Assembly: GCA_030532385.1 (NCBI GenBank)
Contig: JAUNLG010000008.1
Location: 23,643 to 87,642 of the forward strand
Reading direction: 5' to 3'
From: Anaerococcus sp.
GTDB taxonomy: Bacteria; Bacillota; Clostridia; Tissierellales; Peptoniphilaceae
Length of the DNA: 64,000 nucleotides
Under the pieces are notes generated by a model. The model did not search any database. It worked only from the letters and a program-made list of their open reading frames with translations, and was not told where the DNA came from. Positions 33,971-42,289 of this stretch are shown in pieces; positions within the stretch are counted from its first letter, which is position 1, and every line of letters starts with the position of its first letter. The translations under genes and the position numbers were made by a program.

Positions 33971-34589
33971 AGATTGATAGTTGCCTTTGGTGAAATTTTT
34001 TTAGGAAACTTTGCCTATGGATGGGAGTTTCCCCATAGGTCCTTAGGCCCTCATAATGGGCCTTGGTCCCATAGCCCATGTTAGTTTCAAAGCCATAGCC
34101 CTTATATATTTTTGAAAAATTGATCATTATATCATCCCTTCTAATTTTTGCAAGAATTGACGCTGCAGATATAACATATTCATTTAAGTCTCCCTTTACA
34201 ATGTTAAGCTGGGGTAGGTCTGTATTAATCCTTTCAGCATCTATAAGGACAATATCAGGTCTTATTTTAAGCTTATTAAGGGCATCTTCCATAGCCCTAA
34301 GGGTGGCATTTCTAATATTGAGCTTATCAATCAAGGCTGGATTTGCATAGCCGTAGGATATAGCTAGGCTATCTTTTATAATCTCATCTTTTAGCTTTAG
34401 CATTTTCTTTCTGGTAAGCTTTTTTGAATCAGTAATCCCATCGATCTTTGAATCCTTTTTCATTATCAGAGCACATGTTACCACAGGACCTGCCAAAGGT
34501 CCCCTACCTACTTCATCAATGCCTGCTATATATTTATACTTCCTATAAATTTCCTCTTTTATTGTATCATTATAGATAGAATACCTCAT
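33960..34589 (-). CDS. rnhB: Ribonuclease HII
   Basis: Removes ribonucleotides misincorporated in DNA. The 209-residue protein carries IAGIDEVGRGPLAGPVV (the first Asp-Glu pair and Gly-Arg-Gly), IVLIDAERI (third Asp) and AASILAKIRRDDIM (fourth Asp and basic site), with a C-terminal TPIHRQSF. A Tyr-containing YGTKAHYEGL segment fits the junction-recognition region of the family. It overlaps rbgA by four bases and yraN by 11. Confidence 0.96.
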   Translation of the reverse strand: MRYSIYNDTIKEEIYRKYKYIAGIDEVGRGPLAGPVVTCALIMKKDSKIDGITDSKKLTRKKMLKLKDEIIKDSLAISYGYANPALIDKLNIRNATLRAMEDALNKLKIRPDIVLIDAERINTDLPQLNIVKGDLNEYVISAASILAKIRRDDIMINFSKIYKGYGFETNMGYGTKAHYEGLRTYGETPIHRQSFLKKFHQRQLSIYDL

Positions 34590-35431
34590 GACTTCTCCAA
34601 GCTTATCCTGCCAAGTTTTCCACTTCTAAAATCTTGGAAGATAATATTAGCAGTTCTAGTGTAGTCAAAGTCCCCTCTACTTATAAGGGCTCCTCTTTTT
34701 TTGGCTATAGCTTCATAGATTTCTAGAGAACTTAGGCCATTTATGTCTATCTTATACCTTTGCTCTAAATTCTTAGGGTAATTTTCTTTCATGTAGTCTA
34801 TAAACTTAAGAGCTAGGTCTTCTATATTTATGACTTCATCTTTAATTGCATTAGTAAAAGATAAGTGAAGGCCTGTTTGCTCATCAAATTTTGGCCATAA
34901 GACACCTGGAGTATCTAAAAGATTTATATTAGACTTTGTCTTAATCCATTGTTTAGTTTGAGTAATTCCAGGTCTATTACCAACCTTGGCCCCCTTTTTC
35001 TTAGAAACCTTATTAATAAAAGTTGATTTTCCAGAATTTGGCACTCCTACAATCATCATCCTTATAGTTGGATTTTCTATATTCTTATCCTTATTTCTTT
35101 GAAATTTATCTTTAAGTAATCCGTAGGCTAGCCTATAAATCTTATCAACATTTACATTTTCCTTACTTGAAATAGCTAGGGCCAGGTTTCCTTCTTTTTT
35201 AAAATCCTCTACCCACTTTTTCGTCTCTTCTTTATCAGCAAGATCAGCCTTATTCATAATTATAAGTCTTGGCTTATCTTTTAAGATTTCATCAAGCATA
35301 GGATTTCTACTAGATATAGGAATCCTAGCGTCGATTATTTCAAGAACAAGGTCAACTAGCTTTAAATTTTCTATTATCATTTCCTTGGTCTTTTTCATAT
35401 GACCTGGAAACCAGTTTATATTCATTGTCAT
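34586..35431 (-). CDS. rbgA: Ribosome biogenesis GTPase RbgA (YlqF)
   Basis: A circularly permuted GTPase needed for late 50S assembly. The motif order G4-G5-G1-G3 is visible: IMNKADLAD (G4), AISSKENVN (G5), GVPNSGKSTFINKV (G1) and LLDTPGVLWPKF (G3). The opening INWFPGHMKKTKEM is diagnostic of the YlqF branch, and a C-terminal helical domain follows. The 281-residue length is normal. The ATG at 35431 has AAGGAG seven bases upstream; an ATG two codons later is possible. A 206-base non-coding region separates it from the rplS terminator, so it probably has its own promoter (TATAAT near 35460). Confidence 0.95.
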   Translation of the reverse strand: MTMNINWFPGHMKKTKEMIIENLKLVDLVLEIIDARIPISSRNPMLDEILKDKPRLIIMNKADLADKEETKKWVEDFKKEGNLALAISSKENVNVDKIYRLAYGLLKDKFQRNKDKNIENPTIRMMIVGVPNSGKSTFINKVSKKKGAKVGNRPGITQTKQWIKTKSNINLLDTPGVLWPKFDEQTGLHLSFTNAIKDEVINIEDLALKFIDYMKENYPKNLEQRYKIDINGLSSLEIYEAIAKKRGALISRGDFDYTRTANIIFQDFRSGKLGRISLEKS

Positions 35432-35443
35432 AATCTTCTCCTT

Positions 35444-35649
35444 ATTATAAATATATTATACGAAAAATCTTAAAAAGTACATCCCAAAATCATCTCATAA
35501 CAGATAGTCATACCTTAGCTGGTCTACATAAACTTTTATAATGACCGTTTATCTCCTTAGGTACTTATAAGACCTAAATTCTATCTACTATCTTCATGGT
35601 TATTACTTTATGTTAATATTATAAAATATTAAAACAAATTTAAAGCTAC
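35444..35649 (-). other. Non-coding spacer ahead of rbgA with inverted repeats
   Basis: No convincing gene. On the minus strand it holds a hairpin at 35558-35576 (TAGGT and CTT paired with AAG and ACCTA around one bulged A). Next come the crossing pairs ATAAAC/GTTTAT (35547-35552 with 35528-35533) and GGTC/GACC (35543-35546 with 35521-35524), which could form a pseudoknot. A TATAAT lies close to the rbgA start, so the structured part would be upstream of that promoter or belong to a longer transcript. Confidence 0.4.
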
Positions 35650-35683
35650 AAAAAAACTGTTGCAATTTTTATCTTTGCAACAG
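35650..35683 (-). terminator. Terminator of the ffh-rplS operon
   Basis: CTGTTGCAA (35657-35665) and TTGCAACAG (35675-35683) pair perfectly; on the minus strand seven T residues follow (35650-35656). It lies 10 bases after the rplS stop. Confidence 0.9.
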
Positions 35684-35692
35684 CTCTGATTC

Positions 35693-36040
35693 TTAGTAAT
35701 TATTTTTTTCTCTAACTTTAGCAGCCTTACCTTGACGGTTTCTAAGGTATTTTAGTTTTGCTCTCCTTACCTTACCACGTCTTGTCACCCTAAGTTTTTC
35801 TATTCTTGGTGAATGGTATTGGAAGGTTCTTTCTACTCCTACACCATAAGATATTCTTCTAACTGTAAAAGTCTTGTTGATTCCACCTTCGTGAATGTAG
35901 ATTACTGTTCCTTCAAAGTCTTGAAGTCTTTCCTTATCACCTTCTTTGATCCTATAACTTAGTCTTACGGTATCTCCTACTTTAAAGTCAAAGTTGTCTT
36001 GACGTAGGTTTTCTTGTTCAATCTTTTTTATTAACTCCAT
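35693..36040 (-). CDS. rplS: 50S ribosomal protein L19
   Basis: Located at the 30S-50S interface. From the ATG at 36040 the product is 115 residues, the normal size: [19 protein letters not shown], then [40 protein letters not shown] and a basic C-terminus [20 protein letters not shown] longer reading from 36070 would add ten residues inside trmD and lacks a site; the AGGAG seven bases before 36040 decides the start. It overlaps trmD by 23 bases. It is the last gene of the operon. Confidence 0.96.
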   Translation of the reverse strand: MELIKKIEQENLRQDNFDFKVGDTVRLSYRIKEGDKERLQDFEGTVIYIHEGGINKTFTVRRISYGVGVERTFQYHSPRIEKLRVTRRGKVRRAKLKYLRNRQGKAAKVREKNNY

Positions 36041-36734
36041 CTTTACTCTCCTCTCGTAAGAATTTCTCATATAAGTCTGGTCTTACTCTTTTAGTTTTCT
36101 CTATCGCACTTTTCCTATTCCACTTTGCTATCTTCTTATGGTCACCACTTACCAGTTCATTTGGTACAAAATAGCCTCTAAAGTTCCTAGGTTTTGTGTA
36201 TTCGTCGCCTTGTAAGAGGGTATTGTAATGGGAATCTGTTTCTAGGGATTCTCTTTTTCCTACAACACCATCTATAAATCTTGCCATCGAATCTATAAGA
36301 ACCATGGCAGGAATCTCTCCACCTGTAAGTACATAGTCTCCTATAGATATCTCATAGTCTACATAATGATTTGTTATTCTCGCATCTATTCCCTCGTAGT
36401 GGCCGCAAATGATTATAAGGTCTTCAATTTCTGCAAAGTTGATTGCTAATTTCTGATCTAATTTTTTGCCTGCTGCTGACATGTAGCAGACTTTGGATTT
36501 GTGTGTTTTTACAGACATCAAGGCATCATATATCACCTGAGCTTTGATTAACATTCCGGCTGCCCCACCGTATACTGTATCATCTACATGGTTATGCTTG
36601 TCATTTGAAAAATCTCTTATGTTTACTATATTTATTTCTAGTTTTTTATTTTCAATTGCTTTGCCTATTACTCCATAGGTTTTTAAGAATTCAAAACTTT
36701 CTGGAAATAGGGTAAGTATGGTAACTTTATTCAT
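36018..36734 (-). CDS. trmD: tRNA (guanine-N1)-methyltransferase
   Basis: Makes m1G37 in tRNAs with G36, preventing frameshifts. The SPOUT trefoil-knot motifs are clear: [21 protein letters not shown] at the start, [47 protein letters not shown] and a basic [12 protein letters not shown]. The length is about 238. I prefer the ATG at 36734 because family members begin M-x-I/V-x-I-L-T-L-F-P; a GTG two codons earlier is possible. Its start lies inside the last codons of rimM (8-base overlap). Confidence 0.96.
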   Translation of the reverse strand: MNKVTILTLFPESFEFLKTYGVIGKAIENKKLEINIVNIRDFSNDKHNHVDDTVYGGAAGMLIKAQVIYDALMSVKTHKSKVCYMSAAGKKLDQKLAINFAEIEDLIIICGHYEGIDARITNHYVDYEISIGDYVLTGGEIPAMVLIDSMARFIDGVVGKRESLETDSHYNTLLQGDEYTKPRNFRGYFVPNELVSGDHKKIAKWNRKSAIEKTKRVRPDLYEKFLREESKDGVNKKD

Positions 36735-37215
36735 AATCACTTAAGTTATCTACTTGTATAGTATTTTCATCTAGGTCAATTTTTTTAATTACAGATTTTA
36801 ATGCTGGTAGAAGGACTTCCTTTTTTTCTTTTGTTTCTATTAGATAAACATCATTAGGATAGACACCGCTTATGATGTCTTTTAGGACTCCTATCTCTTG
36901 CCCATTTGAGATAATTTTTGCCCCTATTAGTTTATAAATGTAGTATTCATCATCTGCTAGATCAGCCAAATCTTTTTCATCTACCCAAAGATCTTTGCCT
37001 ATAAGTTCTTGAACTTGGTTTATGTCCTCATATTCTTTAAACTTTATTACTTTTTCAGCCTTTAGGTCAAAGGATTCTTCTATAGTTAAAGGTTGATCTT
37101 CAACATAAAGTTTGGATCCTTCTTTAAATCTATCAGGATTATCTGATAGGACTTTTACCTTGACACCGCCTCTTATGCCATGGGTTTTTAGTATACTAGC
37201 TACTGTAATTTTCAT
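36727..37215 (-). CDS. rimM: 16S rRNA processing protein RimM
   Basis: Assists assembly of the 30S head. The 162-residue protein has the N-terminal beta-barrel (ITVASILKTHGIRGGVKV, with the conserved T/K-x-H-G-I-R-G-x-V) and a C-terminal PRC-barrel domain (DEYYIYKLIGAKII, PNDVYLIET, EVLLPALKSVIKKID). It overlaps khpA by four bases and trmD by eight, the standard order. Confidence 0.95.
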   Translation of the reverse strand: MKITVASILKTHGIRGGVKVKVLSDNPDRFKEGSKLYVEDQPLTIEESFDLKAEKVIKFKEYEDINQVQELIGKDLWVDEKDLADLADDEYYIYKLIGAKIISNGQEIGVLKDIISGVYPNDVYLIETKEKKEVLLPALKSVIKKIDLDENTIQVDNLSDYE

Positions 37216-37436
37216 ATTCTAATGTTGACCTTAACATCTTCCTTGATTGCTGCAGCCCTAGCTATGGCTCTTATTGAATTGATTATATTGCCGCGAAGGC
37301 CTATTACCCTACCCTTATCTTCATCAGCTACATGGATTAGGATATCTACTTCTCCTCCCTCGCTTTTTTCTTCAATTCTTACAGCTTCTTTATTATCTAC
37401 TAATTCTTTTACAATTAATTCAACTAGGTTTTTCAT
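37212..37436 (-). CDS. khpA: KH-domain RNA-binding protein KhpA (YlqC)
   Basis: A 74-residue protein consisting of a single KH domain. The GxxG loop is GLRGNII within VIGLRGNIINSIRAIARAAA; the opening LVELIVKELVDNKEAVRI is typical. In streptococci KhpA pairs with KhpB (EloR/Jag) and affects cell elongation; that partner is not in the window. It lies between rpsP and rimM, as in most Firmicutes, with a one-base gap to rpsP. Confidence 0.94.
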   Translation of the reverse strand: MKNLVELIVKELVDNKEAVRIEEKSEGGEVDILIHVADEDKGRVIGLRGNIINSIRAIARAAAIKEDVKVNIRI

Positions 37437-37437
37437 C

Positions 37438-37683
37438 TTAAGCTAATACGTCGTTATCTTTAAATAATTTTTCTACAATAGAAGTTGGTTTTGCACCATT
37501 TTTAATCCATTGTTTAGCTTTTTCATTGTCTACTCTAAATTCTTTTGGATTTGAGATTGGATTATAGATACCAATTTCTTCGATGAATTTACCATTTCTT
37601 GGGCTTCTTGAATCTGCTACTACTACTCTGTAGAATGGTTTCTTCTTTTGTCCCATTCTCTTTAATCTAATTTTAACTGCCAT
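37438..37683 (-). CDS. rpsP: 30S ribosomal protein S16
   Basis: An assembly protein of the small subunit. The 81-residue product starts [19 protein letters not shown], followed by [19 protein letters not shown] and [10 protein letters not shown], all hallmarks of S16, and a C-terminal [12 protein letters not shown]. An AGGAGG site precedes the ATG. It follows ffh by 22 bases in the same operon. Confidence 0.97.
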   Translation of the reverse strand: MAVKIRLKRMGQKKKPFYRVVVADSRSPRNGKFIEEIGIYNPISNPKEFRVDNEKAKQWIKNGAKPTSIVEKLFKDNDVLA

Positions 37684-37705
37684 TTTTTCCTCCTATGTTA
37701 CTTTT

Positions 37706-39043
37706 CTAAAAGAAAGGCATTTTTGGAAATCTCTTGCCTCTTTTATTTGACTTTAGTCCTGTCATCTTCTTCATCATTTTTTTAAGTTCTTTAAACTGTT
37801 TGAGCAATTTGTTAAGTTCGTTGATATCAACGCCTGATCCCCTGGCTATTCTTTCTTTCCTGCTCCTGCCAATGATTTCAGGTTTTTCTCTTTCTTCTTT
37901 GGTCATTGAACTGATCAAGGCCTCAATTCTTACAAAGCCCCTATCATCGACATTGACTCCCTTTAGCATCTTTGAGTTGACCCCAGGTATCATAGCTAGA
38001 AGGTCTTCTAAGGGTCCCATATTCCTAATCTGATTGACTTGTTCCATAAAATCATCTAGGGTATAGGTTTGCTCTCTCATCTTTCTTTCTAGCTCTTTGG
38101 CATTTTCTAGGGATAATTGCTCTTCTGCCCTTTCTATTAAGGATAGGACATCTCCCATGCCAAGGATCCTATTTGCCATCCTGTCTGGGTGAAAGGCTTC
38201 TAGGTCATCTAGCTTTTCTCCAACACCTATAAATTTGATTGGCTTGCCTACTACTTTTCTTATTGATAGTGCAGCTCCACCTCTGGCATCACCGTCAAGT
38301 TTTGTTAGGATTACTCCTGTTATGTCCAAATAATCATCAAAAGTCTTTGCGACATTTACTGCTTCTTGACCTGTCATAGCATCCACTACTAGTAAGATCT
38401 CATCAGGATTTATAGCTTGTTTTATATTTTTAAGCTCATCCATCAAGTCTTCATCGATTTGAAGTCTACCTGCTGTATCGACTATTACAACATCATGCCT
38501 ATTTGCTCTTGCATAATCTTTGGCTTCTTTGGCTATTTCTACAGGATCTTTTTTACCTTTTTCAAACACAAAGGTTTGGGCATTTTTACCTACAACCTTA
38601 AGCTGTTCTATTGCTGCAGGCCTGTAGATATCTAAGGCGGCAAGCATGGGGTTTCTATTCTCACCCTTTAGCTTTTTAGCAAGTTTACCAGAATGGGTTG
38701 TCTTTCCTGAACCTTGAAGCCCTACCATCATAACCATATGAGGGGTAGATCCTTTAAGGTCTAACTTGGAGTTTTCCTTGCCCATTAAGTCTGTAAGTTC
38801 TTCATTTACAATCTTAACTACCATTTGCCCAGGTGTTAGGGAAGTCATAACATCTTGCCCAAGTGATCTTTCCTTGATTGTCTTTACAAGTTCTTTTACA
38901 ACCTTGTAGTTAACATCTGCTTCTAGTAAAGAGAGTCTTATCTCTCTCATAGCGGCATCTATATCTTTTTCGTTTAATTTTCCTTTTCCTGTCAATTTTC
39001 CAAGTGTAGCTTGGAGTCTTTCAGAAAGGCCTTCAAATACCAT
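37706..39043 (-). CDS. ffh: Signal recognition particle protein Ffh
   Basis: GTPase of the SRP that targets membrane proteins co-translationally. The 445 residues comprise the N domain, the G domain with GLQGSGKTTHSGKLA (G1), DIYRPAAIEQLKV, VDTAGRLQIDEDLM (G3) and TKLDGDARGGAALS (G4), and the methionine-rich M domain (MEQVNQIRNMGPLEDLLAMIPG and a C-terminal FKELKKMMKKMTG). The 4.5S RNA gene is not in the window. It starts 11 bases after ylxM. Confidence 0.97.
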   Translation of the reverse strand: MVFEGLSERLQATLGKLTGKGKLNEKDIDAAMREIRLSLLEADVNYKVVKELVKTIKERSLGQDVMTSLTPGQMVVKIVNEELTDLMGKENSKLDLKGSTPHMVMMVGLQGSGKTTHSGKLAKKLKGENRNPMLAALDIYRPAAIEQLKVVGKNAQTFVFEKGKKDPVEIAKEAKDYARANRHDVVIVDTAGRLQIDEDLMDELKNIKQAINPDEILLVVDAMTGQEAVNVAKTFDDYLDITGVILTKLDGDARGGAALSIRKVVGKPIKFIGVGEKLDDLEAFHPDRMANRILGMGDVLSLIERAEEQLSLENAKELERKMREQTYTLDDFMEQVNQIRNMGPLEDLLAMIPGVNSKMLKGVNVDDRGFVRIEALISSMTKEEREKPEIIGRSRKERIARGSGVDINELNKLLKQFKELKKMMKKMTGLKSNKRGKRFPKMPFF

Positions 39044-39053
39044 ATTCCCTCTT

Positions 39054-39377
39054 CTATATTCTTCCTATTAGTTCTGTCATCATTTCTCTAGCTAAATCGT
39101 AATTTGAATCATCCATCAGCCCTCTTATACTCATAAGAGAAGCTTTAAGGTCTTCACGGTTTTTTTGTAAAGAAAGCTCATCTTCAAACTCAAATAACTT
39201 ATCAACAGACCTTTGCAACATATCTGATATAGCTTGCTTGCTCCTACCAGTATTATCTGCTATCTCTTGGAGGGATAAATCCTCATTATAGTAGAAATTA
39301 ATAACATCTCTTTGCTTTTTATTAAGAAGTGAGCCGTATATATCAAATAATTGAGCCACTTTTACTATTTTTTCCAT
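39054..39377 (-). CDS. ylxM: YlxM (UPF0122) helix-turn-helix protein
   Basis: A 107-residue protein related to sigma factor region 4. Its helix-turn-helix is LSLQEIADNTGRSKQAISDM near residue 35, preceded by LLNKKQRDVINFYYNEDL. In streptococci YlxM binds and modulates Ffh and FtsY function in the SRP pathway, which fits its place just upstream of ffh. I place the start at the ATG at 39377 (MEKIVKVAQLF), five bases after GGTGA; a TTG 15 bases earlier in the same frame is a poorer choice. A very strong promoter lies upstream. Confidence 0.93.
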   Translation of the reverse strand: MEKIVKVAQLFDIYGSLLNKKQRDVINFYYNEDLSLQEIADNTGRSKQAISDMLQRSVDKLFEFEDELSLQKNREDLKASLMSIRGLMDDSNYDLAREMMTELIGRI

Positions 39378-39412
39378 AAAATCACCCGTCAAGCTTTTTA
39401 CTTGACTCTCAT

Positions 39413-39441
39413 ATTATACACTGGCAAAAATAAAGAGTCAA
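39413..39441 (-). promoter_or_regulatory. Strong promoter of the ylxM-ffh-rplS operon
   Basis: On the minus strand TTGACT (39436-39441), a 17-base spacer and TATAAT (39413-39418), close to the sigma-A consensus. The -35 lies within the terminator hairpin of htrA, so promoter and terminator share sequence. Confidence 0.85.
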
Positions 39442-39455
39442 GAGAAAATCTTGAC
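39437..39455 (-). terminator. Terminator of htrA, overlapping the next promoter
   Basis: GTCAAGA (39437-39443) pairs with TCTTGAC (39449-39455); on the minus strand TCTTTATTTTT follows. It lies about 70 bases after the htrA stop. The T-rich part is the spacer of the ylxM promoter. Confidence 0.7.
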
Positions 39456-39525
39456 CCTGTAATATTTTTTGTAAATAACATAGATTCAAATAAAAAATCT
39501 ATTTATATAAGTGGATTATTTATCT

Positions 39526-40788
39526 TTAAGGTAGGTTAAAGAATGGATTCATCCACATATGCCCACCATTATCTTCTTGCCTGTCCATCATTCCTGGTCT
39601 AGCATTTGAAAACTCATCTACATTTGATGAATCTATATTAAAACTTATATCCAATTCTTCTTCTTTTCCATCCCTAAAGACTTTTACCTTTGCACTATCT
39701 CCAACGGAATAATTCAGTAGGACCTTTCTTAGAGAAGTCATATCGGTAACTTCTTTTCCATCAACTTCTGTTATTACATCCCCTTCTTTAAAGTCGCTAT
39801 TCCTATCAAAGACAGATACCACATAAACTCCCTTATCAGTTCCAAGATTACCTAGGTTAATATTTGGAATTTGCTTTAGATAGTCTATAGATTGGCCAGT
39901 TATTCCAAGATATACTGATGAGAAAGACCCAGTTTCTCTAACCCTTTCTATAACAGGTTTTACTATATTAATTGGAATTGCAAAACCAATACCATCACTA
40001 TTTCCAGCCTTGGCAGTATTTATACCAATAAGCTCTCCTTCAGTATTAAGTAGGGCTCCTCCAGAGTTACCAGAATTTATAGCAGCATCTGTTTGCATTA
40101 GCCCATCCATGGTGGCTCCTGTATTAAAGGAAACTGACCTATTAAGACCTGATATAATTCCACTTGTTACGGTTGATTGTAGCTCAAAGCCTAGAGGATT
40201 TCCTATAGCAACTACCCTATCTCCTACATCGATCTTATCACTATCTCCAATATCAATAGCAGGTAGGTTTTCTCCATCAACCTTTATTATAGCAAGGTCT
40301 AAGGATTGGTCGTTCCAAATAAGTTCTGCTTTCTGGCTAGTTCCATCATTAAATAAAACATTAATTTCACTTACATTACCATCACTTACCACGTGGGAAT
40401 TTGTAACTATAAATCCATCCTCACTTACTATGGATCCTGACCCAATTCCTTCAACATAGCCTGATTGAGGTCCAAAGAATGTTTCATTTACAACTTCAGA
40501 TATGGTATTTATACCTACTACTGAATCTATGGACTTTTCTACAACTATAGATTCCATAGATTGACCCCTATCTTCATAACTTCCTGGTTCTTTATTTTCA
40601 CTATTTTTATTATCTAAGGTCTCTTCTTGCCTATTAGCTTGTAAGTTAGGGGTCTCATTTGAAGAATCTTCACTATTTGCTAAGCCTCCTGCTAGAAGAA
40701 AATACACAAGGGCTCCACCCACAATTGCACCCAGTAAACCTGACGCAAAGTGAGCAAAACCTGAGCCTGATTTTCTCTTATTAGTCAT
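39526..40788 (-). CDS. HtrA/DegP-type membrane-anchored serine protease
   Basis: Degrades or refolds misfolded exported proteins. The 420-residue product has an N-terminal membrane anchor (FASGLLGAIVGGALVYFLLAG), an acidic low-complexity linker, a trypsin-like domain with His in VTNSHVVSD, Asp in LDLAIIKVDG and Ser in AAINSGNSGGALLN, and one PDZ domain (ending near residue 395: VKVFRDGKEEELDISF). The C-terminal tail is rich in Met, Asn and Gly (HMWMNPFFNLP), unlike the usual end. The ATG at 40788 has a perfect GGAGG eight bases upstream; the upstream in-frame codon at 40818 has no such site. Confidence 0.94.
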   Translation of the reverse strand: MTNKRKSGSGFAHFASGLLGAIVGGALVYFLLAGGLANSEDSSNETPNLQANRQEETLDNKNSENKEPGSYEDRGQSMESIVVEKSIDSVVGINTISEVVNETFFGPQSGYVEGIGSGSIVSEDGFIVTNSHVVSDGNVSEINVLFNDGTSQKAELIWNDQSLDLAIIKVDGENLPAIDIGDSDKIDVGDRVVAIGNPLGFELQSTVTSGIISGLNRSVSFNTGATMDGLMQTDAAINSGNSGGALLNTEGELIGINTAKAGNSDGIGFAIPINIVKPVIERVRETGSFSSVYLGITGQSIDYLKQIPNINLGNLGTDKGVYVVSVFDRNSDFKEGDVITEVDGKEVTDMTSLRKVLLNYSVGDSAKVKVFRDGKEEELDISFNIDSSNVDEFSNARPGMMDRQEDNGGHMWMNPFFNLP

Positions 40789-40814
40789 ATTTTTACCTCC
40801 TATAAATTTATCAT

Positions 40815-40839
40815 ACAATTATTTTTTAAAATAAATTGT
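40815..40839. promoter_or_regulatory. Imperfect palindrome in the htrA leader
   Basis: ACAATTATTTT and AAATAAATTGT form an AT-rich inverted repeat of about 25 bases, between the htrA promoter and its ribosome binding site. It could be an operator or an mRNA hairpin; it is not a CIRCE element. Confidence 0.35.
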
Positions 40840-40849
40840 CTCAACTTAT

Positions 40850-40877
40850 ATAATATTCTTACCCAAAGACTTGTCAA
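40850..40877 (-). promoter_or_regulatory. Promoter of htrA
   Basis: On the minus strand a perfect TTGACA (40872-40877), a 16-base spacer and TATTAT (40850-40855), about 60 bases before the start codon. Confidence 0.6.
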
Positions 40878-40964
40878 ATCTTAAATTATATTTATTTTTA
40901 TTAAGTTTATGGCTAACTTGGGTATAGATATAACAATGATAACTTTAATAAAGGGAGATTATTT

Positions 40965-41537
40965 ATGAATACACTTGATATATTAAAAAATAGAAGGTCA
41001 TACAGGGACCTAGATGATAAGATAAAGGTAAGCGATGAAAAAATCAGCCAAGTTCTAGAAGAAGTAACTGAGCTTGTTCCTGATGCCTTTAATATGAAAT
41101 CCCAAAGGATTATCCTAGTCCAAGGAGACCTTCACAAGAAACTTTGGGATATAATCTACGATGCCTTTGATGGTATGGTAAAAAAAGAAAAAACTGATGG
41201 TTTCAAGAAGGCTTCAGGTACAATTCTCTTCTACTATGATAAGGCCTTGGTTGAAAGAATGAAAGAAAAGTTCCCGCTTTATAAGGACCAATTTGAACCA
41301 TGGGCCCACCAATCAAATGGTATGCTTCAAATATCCATGTGGAATGCCCTAGACGAGTTAGGACTTGGAGTTAACCTTCAACACTATAACCCTGTTATAG
41401 ATGAAAAACTTAGAGATATGTTTGGCCTTAGCGAAGATTATGTACTACTTGCACAAATGGTTTATGGTAACATCTTATCAAAGCCTGATGAAAAAGAAAA
41501 AGAAGATATAGGAAAAAGATTTAGAATAGAAAGATAA
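40965..41537 (+). CDS. Nitroreductase family flavoprotein
   Basis: A 190-residue FMN-dependent oxidoreductase of the nitroreductase superfamily. It opens with LDILKNRRSYRDLDD (the R-R-S-x-R FMN phosphate motif), has PDAFNMKSQRIILVQG (the family P-S-x-x-N-x-Q-x-W region), FEPWAHQSNGMLQISMWNAL and a C-terminal MVYGN. It resembles the fatty-acid/quinone-type YdgI/HBN-like subgroup, but the substrate is not known. It is transcribed alone (AAAGGGAG site) and closed by the hairpin at 41635-41662. Confidence 0.87.
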   Translation: MNTLDILKNRRSYRDLDDKIKVSDEKISQVLEEVTELVPDAFNMKSQRIILVQGDLHKKLWDIIYDAFDGMVKKEKTDGFKKASGTILFYYDKALVERMKEKFPLYKDQFEPWAHQSNGMLQISMWNALDELGLGVNLQHYNPVIDEKLRDMFGLSEDYVLLAQMVYGNILSKPDEKEKEDIGKRFRIER

Positions 41538-41634
41538 ATTATCCCAAGCATTTTGCTAGGAAGTTTTGCCCTACCTATACTAATATTTTAGCATAGGATA
41601 AAATACAAATTAAACCTAAGCTTATTTTAAAAAA

Positions 41635-41662
41635 CCCTCCCTACTTTATCTAGTAAGGAGGG
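41635..41662. terminator. Bidirectional terminator
   Basis: CCCTCCCTACT (41635-41645) pairs with AGTAAGGAGGG (41652-41662) with one mismatch. T-rich runs flank both sides. It separates the nitroreductase gene from the convergent hydrolase gene. Confidence 0.8.
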
Positions 41663-41682
41663 CTTTCTTAAGCCTAGCTAGA

Positions 41683-42279
41683 CTATTTAAATAAAATATT
41701 TCTAAATTCTGATGCAGTTTCTTCCCTATTCCAATCTCTTTGCAATTCACATGCAAGCTGTACCCATGATATTAGCTTGACACCAGCTTGCTCCATCCTT
41801 CTTAAAGCAAGGTCATGAGCAAGCTTACTGGTTCCACCTACAGCATCTACAACTGCATAGACCTCATATCCTTCTTCTATAGCATCTAAGGCTGGAAATG
41901 ATAGGCAGGCTTCAGTCCATAGGGCTGTCATTATCAATTTTTTTCTTCCCGTTGCCTTAACTGCTTCATAAAAATCCTTATCTTCCCAAGAATTTATAGT
42001 TGACCTGTCTATTGGGTCTATGTCTGGAAAAATTTCTGTCAATTCTTTTATTTGAGGATCATTGTCCTTGCTAGCTACATTTACGGTAGATAAAACTGTA
42101 GGTAAGTTAAAAAGTTTTGCAATTTGTCCTGTCTTCACAATATTTTTAACCAAAAGGTCCCTATCTACCGACTTAACACTCTTTATTTGCAAAGGCTGGT
42201 AGTCAATAGCTATAAAAGCTGAATTCTCTGGTGTAAGTAAGTGGTCTAATTTCATATCTCTAATATAATCAGAATTCAT
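41683..42279 (-). CDS. Isochorismatase-like cysteine hydrolase
   Basis: A 198-residue member of the isochorismatase-like superfamily. The catalytic Asp is in FIAIDYQPLQ near residue 25 and the Cys in MTALWTEACLSFPALDAI near residue 115; NSWEDKDFYEAVKATGRKK precedes it. It resembles the YcaC-like group, which is of unknown substrate, more than true isochorismatases or nicotinamidases. The ATG at 42279 has AAAGGAG seven bases upstream and keeps it clear of the upstream gene. It follows the second hydroxyacid dehydrogenase by 10 bases and is probably co-transcribed. Confidence 0.85.
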   Translation of the reverse strand: MNSDYIRDMKLDHLLTPENSAFIAIDYQPLQIKSVKSVDRDLLVKNIVKTGQIAKLFNLPTVLSTVNVASKDNDPQIKELTEIFPDIDPIDRSTINSWEDKDFYEAVKATGRKKLIMTALWTEACLSFPALDAIEEGYEVYAVVDAVGGTSKLAHDLALRRMEQAGVKLISWVQLACELQRDWNREETASEFRNILFK

Positions 42280-42289
42280 AATTTCTCCT

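Noticed and set aside
39480-39503. Hairpin ATAGATT...AATCTAT just after htrA
   Set aside because: The stem is short and AT-only; the stronger hairpin with T-run at 39437-39455 is the better terminator.
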